Source: CAZQHK01 sp964593455 (GTDB lineage: Bacteria > Muiribacteriota > CAYSPT01). From it: a stretch of DNA of 64,000 bases. Numbering within the stretch: position 1 is the stretch's first letter; each line of letters opens with the position of its first letter. Positions 8,947 through 17,490 of this stretch are shown here, in pieces. A program made the position numbers and the translations under genes. The stretch is taken from NCBI GenBank assembly GCA_964593455.1, contig CAZQHK010000004.1, positions 94,647 through 158,646 on the forward strand, given 5' to 3'. A model generated the notes under the pieces. The model ran no database searches and was not told the DNA's origin. It worked only from the letters and a program-made list of their open reading frames with translations.

Positions 8947-10293
8947 TTAAAACGTGGGGTTGGGTATGTTCAGATCGAAAACTTCATCAGAGGTTACATG
9001 TTTGAATATCAGCGAACGCGGCGCCGGTCGTTCGGCACCGACGGTGAACGCTTCCACAAATTGTTTGCCGGCCACCTCGGCTGACTCTTTTGAGTTGGCA
9101 TGCAACACGCCCAGAGGGCTGCCAACTGACACTTTATTTCCTACCTTGGCTTTCATGATGATGCCCACCGCCAGATCGATAATGGAGTCCTGAGACACCC
9201 GGCCTGCGCCCATGGAACAGGCAGCCAGTCCAACCTGCAAAGCGTTGATGTCCTGGATATACCCGTCTTTCGGAGACGTGATTTCCACGATGTGCGACGC
9301 AGAGGGGAAAGCGGAATAATCTTCAAAAGAAGCTGTTGAACCACCCTGGGCGGCGATCATCTGCTTGAACTTCTTCAGGCCTTCGCCGCTCTCCACCTTC
9401 TGATCGATCATTGTCCGGCCTTCTTCCCAATCTTTGGCCTTGCCGGCCATGACCAGCATACGTCCACCCAGGTACCGGGTGACTTCCATCAGATCCGCCG
9501 GACCTTCTCCCCGAAGTGATTCAAGGGTTTCCCGCATCTCCAGGGCATTACCAACAGCTCTGCCCAGCGGCTGGTTCATGTCGGTGATCAGGGCTTCCAC
9601 GGTCCGGCCCATGGGAACGCCGATACTCACCATGGACTGGGCCAGGCTGAGCGCGTCGTCCACCGTCTGCATGAAGGCGCCCTGCCCGGTCTTGACGTCC
9701 ATGATCAGGGCGTCGGGACCGGCGGCCAGCTTCTTGCTCATGATGCTGCCGGTAATAAGCGGAATGGAGTCAACCGTGGCGGTGACATCCCGCATGGCGT
9801 ACATCTTGCCGTCGGCGGGAGCGATATCCGCCGTCTGTCCGATGATGGCCACACCGATATCCGCCACCTGCTGGCGGTACTCATCTTCCGTCAGCTGCCA
9901 GCGGTAACCGGTGAACGACTCGAGTTTGTCCAGCGTTCCGCCGGTGTGCCCCAGGCCGCGGCCGCTCATCATGGGTACCGGGACCCCCCAGGCGGCCACG
10001 AGCGGTGCCAGCACCAGGGACACTTTGTCGCCCACACCACCGGTGGAGTGCTTGTCCACCTTGATGCCCTGTATGTCCGACAGGTCGATGATCTTACCGG
10101 AGTTCATCATGCACTCCACGAGCACCGCCGTCTCCTCACCGTCCATGTCCTTGAAATAGACGGACATCATGAAAGCGGCCATCTGCTCGTTTGCCACAGT
10201 GCCGGCGGTAAAGCCGTCCACGATGAACCGGATCTCTTCGGAAGTCAGTTTTCCTCCGTTGCGTTTCTTGATAATTATGTCGTATGGTCTCAC
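8947..10293 (-). CDS. pdp: Pyrimidine-nucleoside phosphorylase
   Basis: 448 residues, close to the usual length for the thymidine/pyrimidine phosphorylase family. Visible motifs are KRNGGKLTSEEI at the N-terminus, VDKHSTGGVGDKVSLVLAPL (phosphate-binding loop) and the family signature SGRGLGHTGGTLDKLESF. The enzyme phosphorolyses uridine, thymidine or deoxyuridine to base plus (deoxy)ribose-1-phosphate in the cytoplasm. deoA and pdp share this fold; the choice of pdp over deoA is by general similarity only. It follows thymidine kinase by 42 nt and ends the salvage block. Confidence 0.93.
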   Translation of the reverse strand: MRPYDIIIKKRNGGKLTSEEIRFIVDGFTAGTVANEQMAAFMMSVYFKDMDGEETAVLVECMMNSGKIIDLSDIQGIKVDKHSTGGVGDKVSLVLAPLVAAWGVPVPMMSGRGLGHTGGTLDKLESFTGYRWQLTEDEYRQQVADIGVAIIGQTADIAPADGKMYAMRDVTATVDSIPLITGSIMSKKLAAGPDALIMDVKTGQGAFMQTVDDALSLAQSMVSIGVPMGRTVEALITDMNQPLGRAVGNALEMRETLESLRGEGPADLMEVTRYLGGRMLVMAGKAKDWEEGRTMIDQKVESGEGLKKFKQMIAAQGGSTASFEDYSAFPSASHIVEITSPKDGYIQDINALQVGLAACSMGAGRVSQDSIIDLAVGIIMKAKVGNKVSVGSPLGVLHANSKESAEVAGKQFVEAFTVGAERPAPRSLIFKHVTSDEVFDLNIPNPTF

Positions 10294-10335
10294 TGTCTTT
10301 TTATTCTCCTTTCGAAGGCCGAAAAAAATCGTGAA

Positions 10336-10896
10336 TTATTCGGCCTGATAGCACCGGCGGCACACCGGGATATAAGCATCGCCGGCGCCGATAAGCACTT
10401 TTTCTTCACTCTGCACCGTCCGCTTGGACTTGCTGGCGGGATTGCCACACTTGACGCAGACGGCATGCACTTTCGTCACGAACTCGGCGGTAGCCATCAA
10501 AGCCGGCGCCGGTCCGAAAGGTTGGCCCATGAAATCCTGGTCGAGTCCGGCCACGATCACCCGTTTGCCTTGATTGGCAAGCTGGTTGGCCACCTCAACA
10601 ATGTCGTCGCCGAAGAACTGGACCTCGTCGATGCCGACCACTTCGGTGTCGGTTTTCACCATATCCATGATGACTAGAGGATTCTTCTCGTCCACGGCTG
10701 TAGAAGGAAGCTCGGCCTTGTCGTGAGATACCACAGCCTGGTCGCTGTAACGGTTGTCACATTGGGGATGGAAGATCTGAAACTTCTTATTGGCGTACTG
10801 GACGCGCATGATCCGCTTGATCAGCTCTTCCGATTTGCCGCCGAACATACACCCGGCAACCACTTCAACCCATCCTGAATTAACTATGTTTTCCAT
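10336..10896 (-). CDS. tdk: Thymidine kinase
   Basis: 186 residues, the normal size of type II thymidine kinase. It has a P-loop (GCMFGGKSEELIKRI), the VVGIDEVQFF Walker B-like strand, and two zinc-binding pairs (CVKCGNPAS and CRRCYQ). It phosphorylates thymidine to dTMP with ATP in the cytoplasm. Next to pyrimidine-nucleoside phosphorylase it makes a pair that either salvages or degrades thymidine. Separated from the upstream PfkB gene by 159 nt that hold two structured repeats. Confidence 0.95.
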   Translation of the reverse strand: MENIVNSGWVEVVAGCMFGGKSEELIKRIMRVQYANKKFQIFHPQCDNRYSDQAVVSHDKAELPSTAVDEKNPLVIMDMVKTDTEVVGIDEVQFFGDDIVEVANQLANQGKRVIVAGLDQDFMGQPFGPAPALMATAEFVTKVHAVCVKCGNPASKSKRTVQSEEKVLIGAGDAYIPVCRRCYQAE

Positions 10897-10910
10897 TGTT
10901 ACCTACTCTC

Positions 10911-10957
10911 TCCGGGCGTTTAAGCGGTAGCTGTAAGCTGTCCGTCTTCAAACGCCA
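10911..10957 (-). repeat. 47-bp structured direct repeat, copy A
   Basis: Imperfect partner of 11009-11055. Starts TCCGGGCGTTTAAG and ends CTTCAAACGCCA on the plus strand; GGCGTTT and AAACGCC at its two ends can pair into a hairpin. Lies between tdk and the PfkB gene. Confidence 0.6.
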
Positions 10958-11008
10958 TAATTTAAGCAGCGGCACCAGCCATCTGCTTCTCTATCTCACA
11001 CTTCACTT

Positions 11009-11055
11009 TCCGGGCGCTTAAACAGCAGCGCCAGCTGTCTGCCTTCAAGCGACCA
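11009..11055 (-). repeat. 47-bp structured direct repeat, copy B
   Basis: Starts TCCGGGCGCTTAAA and ends CTTCAAGCGACCA on the plus strand, 98 bp from copy A. The ends can again pair (GGCGCTT against AAGCG), with compensating changes relative to copy A (GGCGTTT/AAACGCC). It abuts the stop codon of the PfkB gene, so it would be in the mRNA between PfkB and tdk. Confidence 0.6.
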
Positions 11056-12144
11056 TTACTTATAGTGCTCGCTTAACCTATTCAGTATAGCTTCCCGGGA
11101 CGGGCAGATAGTAGGCCCATCGGTTTCCACTGCCAGTGAAGAAGCGGCGGTAGCGTACCGGGCTGAATAGACGACGTCCTTGCTGCGGCGGTACTCGTTG
11201 AGGAACGATACTGAAAAGGTATCACCGGCACCGGTAGGATTTATATTGTCCACCCGCGGCGGAATGGCTGTGATGAATTCGCGGGTACGTTGGCCGTCTT
11301 TGGAATAGCTCATGAAACACCCGAACTTGCCCAGGGTGACAGCGATAATCAGTGACTTGTGGTCAACCGCTTCGGCTTTTTCTTCCAGTACCGCCACGGC
11401 TGCTTTAACGCTCTCGATCAGCGCTTCGTCTTCACCTTCAACCGGTTTTCCCGTCAATACAGCCAGCTCACCCTCGTTTACCTTCAGGATATCGAGCGCG
11501 GTGAGGAGCTTGTCGATATGGACTGGCGAATCATAAAAGACCCGCCGGGACGGCTGACGATTAGTCCAATCCTTCACCAGTTCACCCGGGACACCTTCCC
11601 ACTCATCGGGAGTGCAGTCAGCCGCGGGCTTGAGGAAACGCAGGTTTCCCTGAATATCCATCATATAGGTGGCAGACGGTTTCTGCTGTTTGAGCTCCAT
11701 CACCACATCAGCGGGAATTTCATTTATCAAGGGCATGAACAGAAACGCGTCTGATTTCAGGTACTGCTCGGGAATCATGTCCCGGGATATCTCCGGATTG
11801 TCGTCCCAGATCATACCGATAGTGAGTTTGCGATCGTTGTTGGGATACCAGACCTTGAGGTCGGGCATCTTGTCGTAGGAGAATTTCACTCCGGACAGGT
11901 CCACACCGGGATTGTCTCCCAGAGCGGTGTACATAGGATCGCTGAGAAGTTCCTTAGCACCGAAAGAAACCAGCCCGACCTTCTCTCCCTGAGCCGCGGC
12001 CGCGAGACCGGCGTATGCGGCGGCGCCACCCAGGCTTTCCGCAATGCGGTACTCTTCGTCCACTTTCTGCTCGATGTAAATCATATCATGGTTAATCCTG
12101 CCAATAGCTATCAATGTAGGGATTGAATTTGTCATGCAGGACAC
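11056..12144 (-). CDS. PfkB family carbohydrate/nucleoside kinase (copy 1)
   Basis: 362 residues with the ribokinase fold. A GGAAAYAGLAAAAQG segment near the N-terminus corresponds to the substrate-binding GG motif, and NPTGAGDTFSVSFLNEY is PfkB signature 2 with the catalytic Asp and anion hole. Family members phosphorylate sugars or nucleosides with ATP. The salvage context suggests a nucleoside, ribose or a related sugar as substrate, but this is inference. It resembles the neighbouring kinase at 12304-13386 (both share RYATAASSL near the end), so the pair probably arose by duplication. An AAGGAGG lies 11 nt before the start. Confidence 0.88.
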   Translation of the reverse strand: MSCMTNSIPTLIAIGRINHDMIYIEQKVDEEYRIAESLGGAAAYAGLAAAAQGEKVGLVSFGAKELLSDPMYTALGDNPGVDLSGVKFSYDKMPDLKVWYPNNDRKLTIGMIWDDNPEISRDMIPEQYLKSDAFLFMPLINEIPADVVMELKQQKPSATYMMDIQGNLRFLKPAADCTPDEWEGVPGELVKDWTNRQPSRRVFYDSPVHIDKLLTALDILKVNEGELAVLTGKPVEGEDEALIESVKAAVAVLEEKAEAVDHKSLIIAVTLGKFGCFMSYSKDGQRTREFITAIPPRVDNINPTGAGDTFSVSFLNEYRRSKDVVYSARYATAASSLAVETDGPTICPSREAILNRLSEHYK

Positions 12145-12153
12145 ACCTCCTTA

Positions 12154-12201
12154 CTTTCTATCTTTTCTTGCTTGAGGGTGGGACCACCAAGCTTACGCTA
12201 C
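12154..12201 (-). repeat. Intergenic structured repeat, copy 2 (cut by a gap)
   Basis: Same family as copies at 2311, 25506, 30391 and 61184: CTTGCTTGAGGGTGGGACCA on the plus strand, here followed by CCAAGCTTACGCTAC before the sequence enters an N run. It lies between the two PfkB genes, immediately upstream of the ribosome-binding site of copy 1. Confidence 0.7.
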
Positions 12202-12301
12202 NNNNNNNNNNNNNNNNNNNNNNNNNNNNNNNNNNNNNNNNNNNNNNNNNNNNNNNNNNNNNNNNNNNNNNNNNNNNNNNNNNNNNNNNNNNNNNNNNNN
12301 N
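12202..12301. other. Assembly gap (100 N)
   Basis: Exactly 100 N, the usual placeholder for a gap of unknown size. It starts inside repeat copy 2, so the assembler probably broke on this repeat. It ends 2 nt before the stop codon of the second PfkB gene. Confidence 0.95.
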
Positions 12302-12303
12302 TT

Positions 12304-13386
12304 CTAATTTTCCAGACCTATCGATAAATCTATCGGCTCTGGGTTTAAAACCTGCTTGGCCGTGGCAATCTTCTCCTGGACTTTTTCCGTCTGTGCTTCC
12401 TTCAACGGGCCGGCCACTTCGCATACCAACGACGATGCCGCCGTGGCGTAACGTCCGGCGGCGATGGGATCACGAGACCGGCTGTACTCCGCCAGGAACC
12501 CGGCTGCGTAAGTGTCTCCGCCACCGATGGTGTCGATGACGTTGGTAGGTATAGTGCCCATCTTCATTACCTTACGAACGCCGGCGTCATTGTAAGCTAT
12601 CAGGCTGCCTGCCGCACCCAGAGTTACCACCGTAACCAGGTCTTTGTTGAGCCGGTTGGCCCTATTTTCCAGGTCGGCCAGAGCATCCATGTAGTTTTCC
12701 AATCCGGTCATCTGGCATATCTCATAGTTGTTCATCTTCAGGATATTGATGTGGGGAATGAACTGGTCCATTTCTTTCCACGGTCCAGGATTGTCCACCT
12801 CGTATTTGCGTTCTTTCCACAGGGCTATTTCCTCGTCGGTGGCCCCCAGGTCCTTGTACCAGGTGAACATTTCCGGAGGCACCAGGTTGATGTCCTGGCA
12901 GTTCCGGACATATCCCTGGGCGTCCAGGCAAATCACGGCGTCGGACCGTTCCCGCACTGATTTCACCGTTTCCGCGGGAACCTCGCCCACCAGGGCACCG
13001 ATGTGGATACCGCGGACTTTCAGGTAGGAATCAGGAACATGGTGAGGGAGAATATTCCCAACACTATACATCCTGACACCGAAGTTATCGCCGTCATACC
13101 GGATGATAACAAATATTTCATACGTTACCGGGGCCTCCATGCAGATGCCCTCCAGATCGATTCCCGAATTTTCCCGAAGCGAATCGAACAGGGGGTCCTT
13201 AAAGTCCGGACCCACCAGGGAACAAATACCTGTCCGCTCACCGATAGCGGCGGCGGACAGGGCAAAATACGAGGCCACGCCACCGTTGCTGATATAGGCA
13301 ACCCGATCCCCCTGACGGTCGACATTGACTATCTCGTCCCTGGTAACATATCCAATGATTGCGAGATCAATAGTTTCACTACTCAT
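12304..13386 (-). CDS. PfkB family carbohydrate/nucleoside kinase (copy 2)
   Basis: 360 residues of ribokinase fold: AYISNGGVASYFALSAAAIG near the N-terminus and DTIGGGDTYAAGFLAEYSRS as PfkB signature 2. Asp of GGGDT is present. A paralogue of the kinase at 11056-12144; both have a DxQGxxR segment (DAQGYVRN here, DIQGNLRF there). The substrate is unknown; context suggests ribose or nucleoside metabolism. The stop codon (TAG) lies 2 nt from the gap, so the gene is complete. Confidence 0.88.
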   Translation of the reverse strand: MSSETIDLAIIGYVTRDEIVNVDRQGDRVAYISNGGVASYFALSAAAIGERTGICSLVGPDFKDPLFDSLRENSGIDLEGICMEAPVTYEIFVIIRYDGDNFGVRMYSVGNILPHHVPDSYLKVRGIHIGALVGEVPAETVKSVRERSDAVICLDAQGYVRNCQDINLVPPEMFTWYKDLGATDEEIALWKERKYEVDNPGPWKEMDQFIPHINILKMNNYEICQMTGLENYMDALADLENRANRLNKDLVTVVTLGAAGSLIAYNDAGVRKVMKMGTIPTNVIDTIGGGDTYAAGFLAEYSRSRDPIAAGRYATAASSLVCEVAGPLKEAQTEKVQEKIATAKQVLNPEPIDLSIGLEN

Positions 13387-13448
13387 AATCTATCTGTAAT
13401 CTACCTTTCTAGTCATTTCGTTTCTTAGCAGCTTTTTTTAGCTTTCCT

Positions 13449-14315
13449 CTACAAATACTTTCCGATCAACAGATCCACCGCTCGTCTCGTTTCCGGCGGT
13501 ATCTTGTCCTTCGAGGTCATGATGGCTCCCTGCAACGCTTTGCCACAGAAGCACGCGCGCGGGCCAAGTGGAATCCTGGGAACTACCGATTCTACCATAC
13601 GTTTGACATTCTCGGTGTTGGCCCGGAGATTGTCCAGCACGGCTGTCACGGAAACATCCTCTTCACCCTGATGCCATACGTCGTAGTCGGTGACCAGCGC
13701 AACACAGGTGAAGCAGATCTCGGCTTCGCGAGCTAGTTTGGCTTCCTGCAGGTTGGTCATACCGATGACGTCCACTCCCCACTGCCGGTAGATCCGCGAC
13801 TCGGCCCGGGTGGAGAACTGCGGGCCGTTGATGCAGACGTAGGTCCCGCCCAGATGGGATGTAAGGCCCAGATCTTTGCAGGTCTGGTGCATGACTCCGG
13901 ACAAGTTCGGACAGTACGGATCGGCAAATCCTACGTGAACTACGATGCCATCTCCAAAAAAGGTGGAAGGACGGTCCTTTGTGCGATCAAATAACTGGTC
14001 GGGAATTACAATGTGGCGGGGTTCGTACTTTTCTTTCATACTCCCCACAGCGCTGAAAGCCAGCACGTGTTCGACACCCAGCTGTTTTAAAGCATAGATA
14101 TTTGCCTGGTAGTTTACTTCCGCCGGAAAGAACCGGTGGCCCCGGCCGTGGCGGGGGACGAAAGCTACCCGGCGATCGCCGATGTTTCCCAGCAGGATAT
14201 CATCCGACGGTTCCCCAAAGGGGGTGGAAATCCTGACCAATTTCGTATCGGTCAACTTCTCCATCTCGTAGACACCGCTGCCGCCGATGACACCTATTTT
14301 AGCTTCGCCTTTCAT
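13449..14315 (-). CDS. mtnP: S-methyl-5'-thioadenosine phosphorylase / purine nucleoside phosphorylase
   Basis: 288 residues of the PNP/MTAP family. IGVIGGSGVYEME, FVPRHGRGHRFFPAEVNYQA, FSAVGSMKE, IVIPDQLFDRTKDRPSTFF and DVIGMTNLQEAKLAREAEIC are the MTAP-type motifs. The enzyme splits methylthioadenosine (or inosine/guanosine in some members) with phosphate. I chose the ATG at 14315 because an AAGG lies 8 nt upstream; a GTG three codons earlier is possible. The MTNLQEA segment and the DRT segment favour an MTA phosphorylase, but next to adenosine deaminase a purine-nucleoside role (methylthioinosine or inosine) cannot be excluded. Confidence 0.88.
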   Translation of the reverse strand: MKGEAKIGVIGGSGVYEMEKLTDTKLVRISTPFGEPSDDILLGNIGDRRVAFVPRHGRGHRFFPAEVNYQANIYALKQLGVEHVLAFSAVGSMKEKYEPRHIVIPDQLFDRTKDRPSTFFGDGIVVHVGFADPYCPNLSGVMHQTCKDLGLTSHLGGTYVCINGPQFSTRAESRIYRQWGVDVIGMTNLQEAKLAREAEICFTCVALVTDYDVWHQGEEDVSVTAVLDNLRANTENVKRMVESVVPRIPLGPRACFCGKALQGAIMTSKDKIPPETRRAVDLLIGKYL

Positions 14316-14438
14316 CTCCCTCACCTTACTTTCTACACTTTCAATTTCTACCTACACTTTCTTTCTCTTTCTATCACGCGGTCTTCAACCGCATTAGAAT
14401 CGTCATTGCCTGACTCGCTTGGTCAGTGGATGACTGTT

Positions 14439-15500
14439 TTATTTAGCTTCTATTCCGAGAGCGGCGAATTCGCGTGTATACTCCTCGATCAATTTGTTTT
14501 TCATCTCGTTTGGAACAAACGCCGCCCGCAGGCCGTTCAACTCTATTCCGGCAAGCTCTTCCAGGGACAGTCCGTACCTCGAATGCGCCAAATCTAACTC
14601 ATGGGTGAGTGTGATATTAGAAACTCCCGGATCGTCGGAGTTGAGTGTAACATACACGCCGCTGCGGTAATACTCCGGAAAAGGATGGGTATCCAGATCG
14701 CTCACCACCTGCGTCTGCACATTGGATGTTAGACACATCTCCAGCGGGATCTGCCGATCGATAACGAGTTGCAGCAGCTCCGGGTCGTCTTTGAGATGCA
14801 CTCCATGCCCGATACGAGTAGCCCCCAGGTTGTGTATGGCTTCCTTGATGTTCTCAGAAGTTCCGGCTTCGCCGGCGTGAATAGTGATGGGGATACCCTC
14901 GCTCATTGCCAGATCGAAAGCTTTGCTATGGTGATGGGCAGCGGCCCCTTCGAAGCCGGCCAGGTCGATGGCGACGACTCCCCTGTTCAGAAACTCCTTG
15001 GCTATCTTCACGGTCTCGATAGAACTCTCGGGTGCCTCGGTACGGTAGCAGCAGAGGATGATTTTGACATCCACCCCAAAATCACGGCCGCCGTTTTCCA
15101 AGCCGGCCAGGACACTAATCACCACGTCACGCATGGAGTACCCTTCCGCTTCTTGGAGTACCGGGGCAAAGCGTACCTCCACGTAGCGGGCGTTCTCCGC
15201 GGCCATGTCCTCGCAAAACTCATACGCCACACGGTTCATGGCGTCCCAGTCCTTCAGTAGCGGATAAAAGACATCGAAGGTAGCCAGAAAATCTCCCAGA
15301 CTTTTACAATCCGGTGATACCCGCACCTTCGAAGCAAGATCTTTTACATTGTCCACCGGAAGAGGGTGGTTCATTTTCTTAGCCAGATCCCATATTGTCT
15401 GTACTCTGAGCGCACCGTCGAGATGGACATGAAGGTCCACTTTCGGAATTTTTTTCAGTGTATTTTTCAAGTCATCGTCAGTTGTTACAATGTTGGTCAC
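14439..15500 (-). CDS. add: Adenosine deaminase
   Basis: 353 residues. Metal and catalytic motifs are all visible: VDLHVHLDGA (HxH), TIHAGEAG, RIGHGVHL and TLNSDDPG. The enzyme deaminates adenosine to inosine, feeding the phosphorylase encoded next. The GTG at 15500 is preceded by AAGGAG at a good distance. It is the first gene of the salvage block, 13 nt from the Cas4-like gene upstream, so read-through from the competence operon is likely. Confidence 0.95.
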   Translation of the reverse strand: MTNIVTTDDDLKNTLKKIPKVDLHVHLDGALRVQTIWDLAKKMNHPLPVDNVKDLASKVRVSPDCKSLGDFLATFDVFYPLLKDWDAMNRVAYEFCEDMAAENARYVEVRFAPVLQEAEGYSMRDVVISVLAGLENGGRDFGVDVKIILCCYRTEAPESSIETVKIAKEFLNRGVVAIDLAGFEGAAAHHHSKAFDLAMSEGIPITIHAGEAGTSENIKEAIHNLGATRIGHGVHLKDDPELLQLVIDRQIPLEMCLTSNVQTQVVSDLDTHPFPEYYRSGVYVTLNSDDPGVSNITLTHELDLAHSRYGLSLEELAGIELNGLRAAFVPNEMKNKLIEEYTREFAALGIEAK

Positions 15501-15513
15501 TCAACTACTCCTT

Positions 15514-16065
15514 TCAAGTTACTCGCTGCTCACATACGGCATTGAAATCGCATTTGAGACATTTTTCCGATAACGTGTGGTTCCGTCGAATATTCTTTTT
15601 GGTGACAGTGCTCTTAACTACCTGCTCGATTAAACCCATCACCTGTTCCTCATCCTCACGGGTAAATATAATTTCACGTTGTTCCCGGCCGGGGTACTTG
15701 AGTATCCCTTTGGGCGGTTTCTTTCCTAGTTTTTCTTCCAATAAAAACGCAAAGGAGGTGATTTCCATCCTGGTTATTTCATTGAATTCTTTGAGTTTCA
15801 AGGGATCGTCGGGGACAGTTAGCACCCGTTTTACCGGAGCCGGTTTTCCATCAACCGGAGCCAAACCATCAGGCTGGCCGATCAACACAGCCTGGCCTAT
15901 CAGTTTTTTAATAACTCCCTTATCATCGGATTCCATGTCGCTGGAGACGAGTTGAGATTTTGCCATGGGTGTTTGTTGAATTCCCGGTCCATGCAGGACT
16001 CGATAACCAGCCAAACCGTAAAAAACCAACGCCAGAACACCCATAGCAGCGGCAATAACAAACAC
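15514..16065 (-). CDS. Membrane-anchored, degenerate Cas4-like (PD-(D/E)XK) protein
   Basis: 183 residues. The N-terminus is a membrane segment (MFVIAAAMGVLALVFYGLAG). The rest follows the layout of Cas4/RecB-like nucleases: VLIGQPDGLAPVDGKPAP matches the central Asp strand, then FAFLLEEKLGKKPPKGIL, a REIIFTREDEEQV segment, and a C-terminal CLKCDFNAVCEQ cysteine group. Active enzymes have an ExK after the Asp strand; here that position reads PAPVKRV, so the Glu is missing, and only three of the four usual cluster cysteines are found. It may bind DNA or a cluster without cutting. There is no CRISPR array nearby; it sits at the end of the competence-like operon. Confidence 0.6.
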   Translation of the reverse strand: MFVIAAAMGVLALVFYGLAGYRVLHGPGIQQTPMAKSQLVSSDMESDDKGVIKKLIGQAVLIGQPDGLAPVDGKPAPVKRVLTVPDDPLKLKEFNEITRMEITSFAFLLEEKLGKKPPKGILKYPGREQREIIFTREDEEQVMGLIEQVVKSTVTKKNIRRNHTLSEKCLKCDFNAVCEQRVT

Positions 16066-16084
16066 GTTAACTCTCTACCCCTCT

Positions 16085-16441
16085 CTACAACAAAGCAACC
16101 AGCGCCAGAGCGGCACAGGTTGTACCCAGAGCAAAGAAAAACTTGGCAACGGGATCAACCGATAGGGCAACTCGGGATCGTTCGGAAATCCCTTCCCCAG
16201 TTTTTACAACTTTTTCCTGACTGGCAACCAACCGTTGAAACGTACCCAGATCCCGTTTTTCCAATGAGGAAAGATCACTTCTCGCCAAAAGTTCCTCCAC
16301 CTTCAGTCGGAGCAAAGATGGTGATAAATTCCGGGTTTTCCTCCAGAAATTCCACTTTACGGCACAGAAACCAAATATCCCGACATCACGAGGAGTAACC
16401 CGAACCGGCAGACGAACTTTTGCTTTGTAATACCGACCCAT
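16085..16441 (-). CDS. Unknown small protein with C-terminal membrane anchor
   Basis: 118 residues, basic, with a single C-terminal hydrophobic stretch (FFFALGTTCAALALVALL). The middle part (LLRLKVEELLARSDLSSLEK) is predicted helical. I do not recognise it. It lies 5 nt after the MBL gene and 19 nt before the Cas4-like gene in the same direction, so it belongs to the same operon. Confidence 0.55.
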   Translation of the reverse strand: MGRYYKAKVRLPVRVTPRDVGIFGFCAVKWNFWRKTRNLSPSLLRLKVEELLARSDLSSLEKRDLGTFQRLVASQEKVVKTGEGISERSRVALSVDPVAKFFFALGTTCAALALVALL

Positions 16442-16446
16442 AGCGG

Positions 16447-17475
16447 TTATCCTCTTTCTTTGTATACCCGGACTTCTTCGCCGTTGCTGACGAAAATGAT
16501 AGTGCCATTGTAATCCGTGCGAAGCAGTTTTGTGCCCATTTCGATGTATTCTTCACACACCGTGGGGGAGGGTAACCCAAACTTGTTGCCTCTACCCACC
16601 ATGATAGTTCCATAGTCCGGATTGACAAGTTTCATGAACCGGGGGCTGCTGGCTGTGTCAGAACCGTGATGGCCAATTTTCAAAACCGTACTTTTAAGCT
16701 GTTTTCCATACCTGATCAGTTCGCTCTCCAACTCGCTCTCCGCGTCACCGGTAAACAGAAAACTGGTCTTCCCGTACCGCATATAGAGTATCACTGAATT
16801 ATTGTTCGTGTCTGAACTGGTTCCTTTGGACAGTTTTTTCGGTGCCAGGACCTGGGCAAACACATGTTTACCCCAGCTTAGTACAGGTTCGAATCCCTTA
16901 TCGGTAACCTTTCGATACTTGATCTTCTTCTGTTTGACGATTCGCAGGAATTTTTTATAAGTCCCGGAAGGATAGGGTTCCCCAGATTCGAGAACTTCTC
17001 CCACTTTTAAATTTTCCATCACCTCCAACAGCCCGCCGACATGATCGGAATGAGCGTGACTCATTATCATGGTATCTATTTTTTCAATACCCTGCTGCTT
17101 AAGGAAGGGAAGCACCACATCGCGGCCGCCGTCAAAAGGTGAATATTCCGTACCGCGGTCGCCGCCATCGATCAGCGCCGTGTAATTATCCGGCGTCCGG
17201 ATAAAAATGGCATCACCCTGCCCCACATCCAGCATTGAAACAATAAGATACGGCGGGGCACCTTCAGCGGGAGCTCCAACCGCTAGATCACCTGATTTGT
17301 AATCGATAGCCAGAGCGGAAAACACCAGCGTCAAAGAAACGAGCAAGATCACTGCCAGGTAGGACGCTATACCGAAACTAACTTGAGTAGGCTCGACCGG
17401 TCCGTCCGAACTTTCCTCTTCAAAAAGGTCGTAAAGGTCGGCGTAATCTTCTAATCCGTTTTTATTAGCAACCAT
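16447..17475 (-). CDS. Membrane-anchored ComEC-type metallo-beta-lactamase-fold hydrolase
   Basis: 342 residues. A 50-residue acidic cytoplasmic start and one membrane segment (ASYLAVILLVSLTLVFSALA) precede a complete MBL domain of the ComEC C-terminal type: MLDVGQGDAIFI, ALIDGGDRG, SHAHSDHVGG (HxHxDH), FTGDAESE and KIGHHGSDTASSPR. All metal ligands are present, so it should be an active hydrolase, possibly a nuclease for the non-transferred strand as proposed for ComEC MBL domains. It lies between comEA-like and unknown genes. The same domain within the ComEC protein upstream has lost these residues. Confidence 0.85.
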   Translation of the reverse strand: MVANKNGLEDYADLYDLFEEESSDGPVEPTQVSFGIASYLAVILLVSLTLVFSALAIDYKSGDLAVGAPAEGAPPYLIVSMLDVGQGDAIFIRTPDNYTALIDGGDRGTEYSPFDGGRDVVLPFLKQQGIEKIDTMIMSHAHSDHVGGLLEVMENLKVGEVLESGEPYPSGTYKKFLRIVKQKKIKYRKVTDKGFEPVLSWGKHVFAQVLAPKKLSKGTSSDTNNNSVILYMRYGKTSFLFTGDAESELESELIRYGKQLKSTVLKIGHHGSDTASSPRFMKLVNPDYGTIMVGRGNKFGLPSPTVCEEYIEMGTKLLRTDYNGTIIFVSNGEEVRVYKERG

Positions 17476-17490
17476 AGTTCTCTTTTACTT

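Noticed and set aside
12202..12301. N runs at 12202, 18291 and 61444 as real low-complexity sequence
   Set aside because: All three are exactly 100 N, which is a scaffold placeholder, and two of them sit at repeats that break assembly.
15514..16065. Cas4-like protein as evidence of a CRISPR-Cas locus
   Set aside because: No other cas gene or array is present, the active-site Glu is missing, and the neighbours are competence genes.
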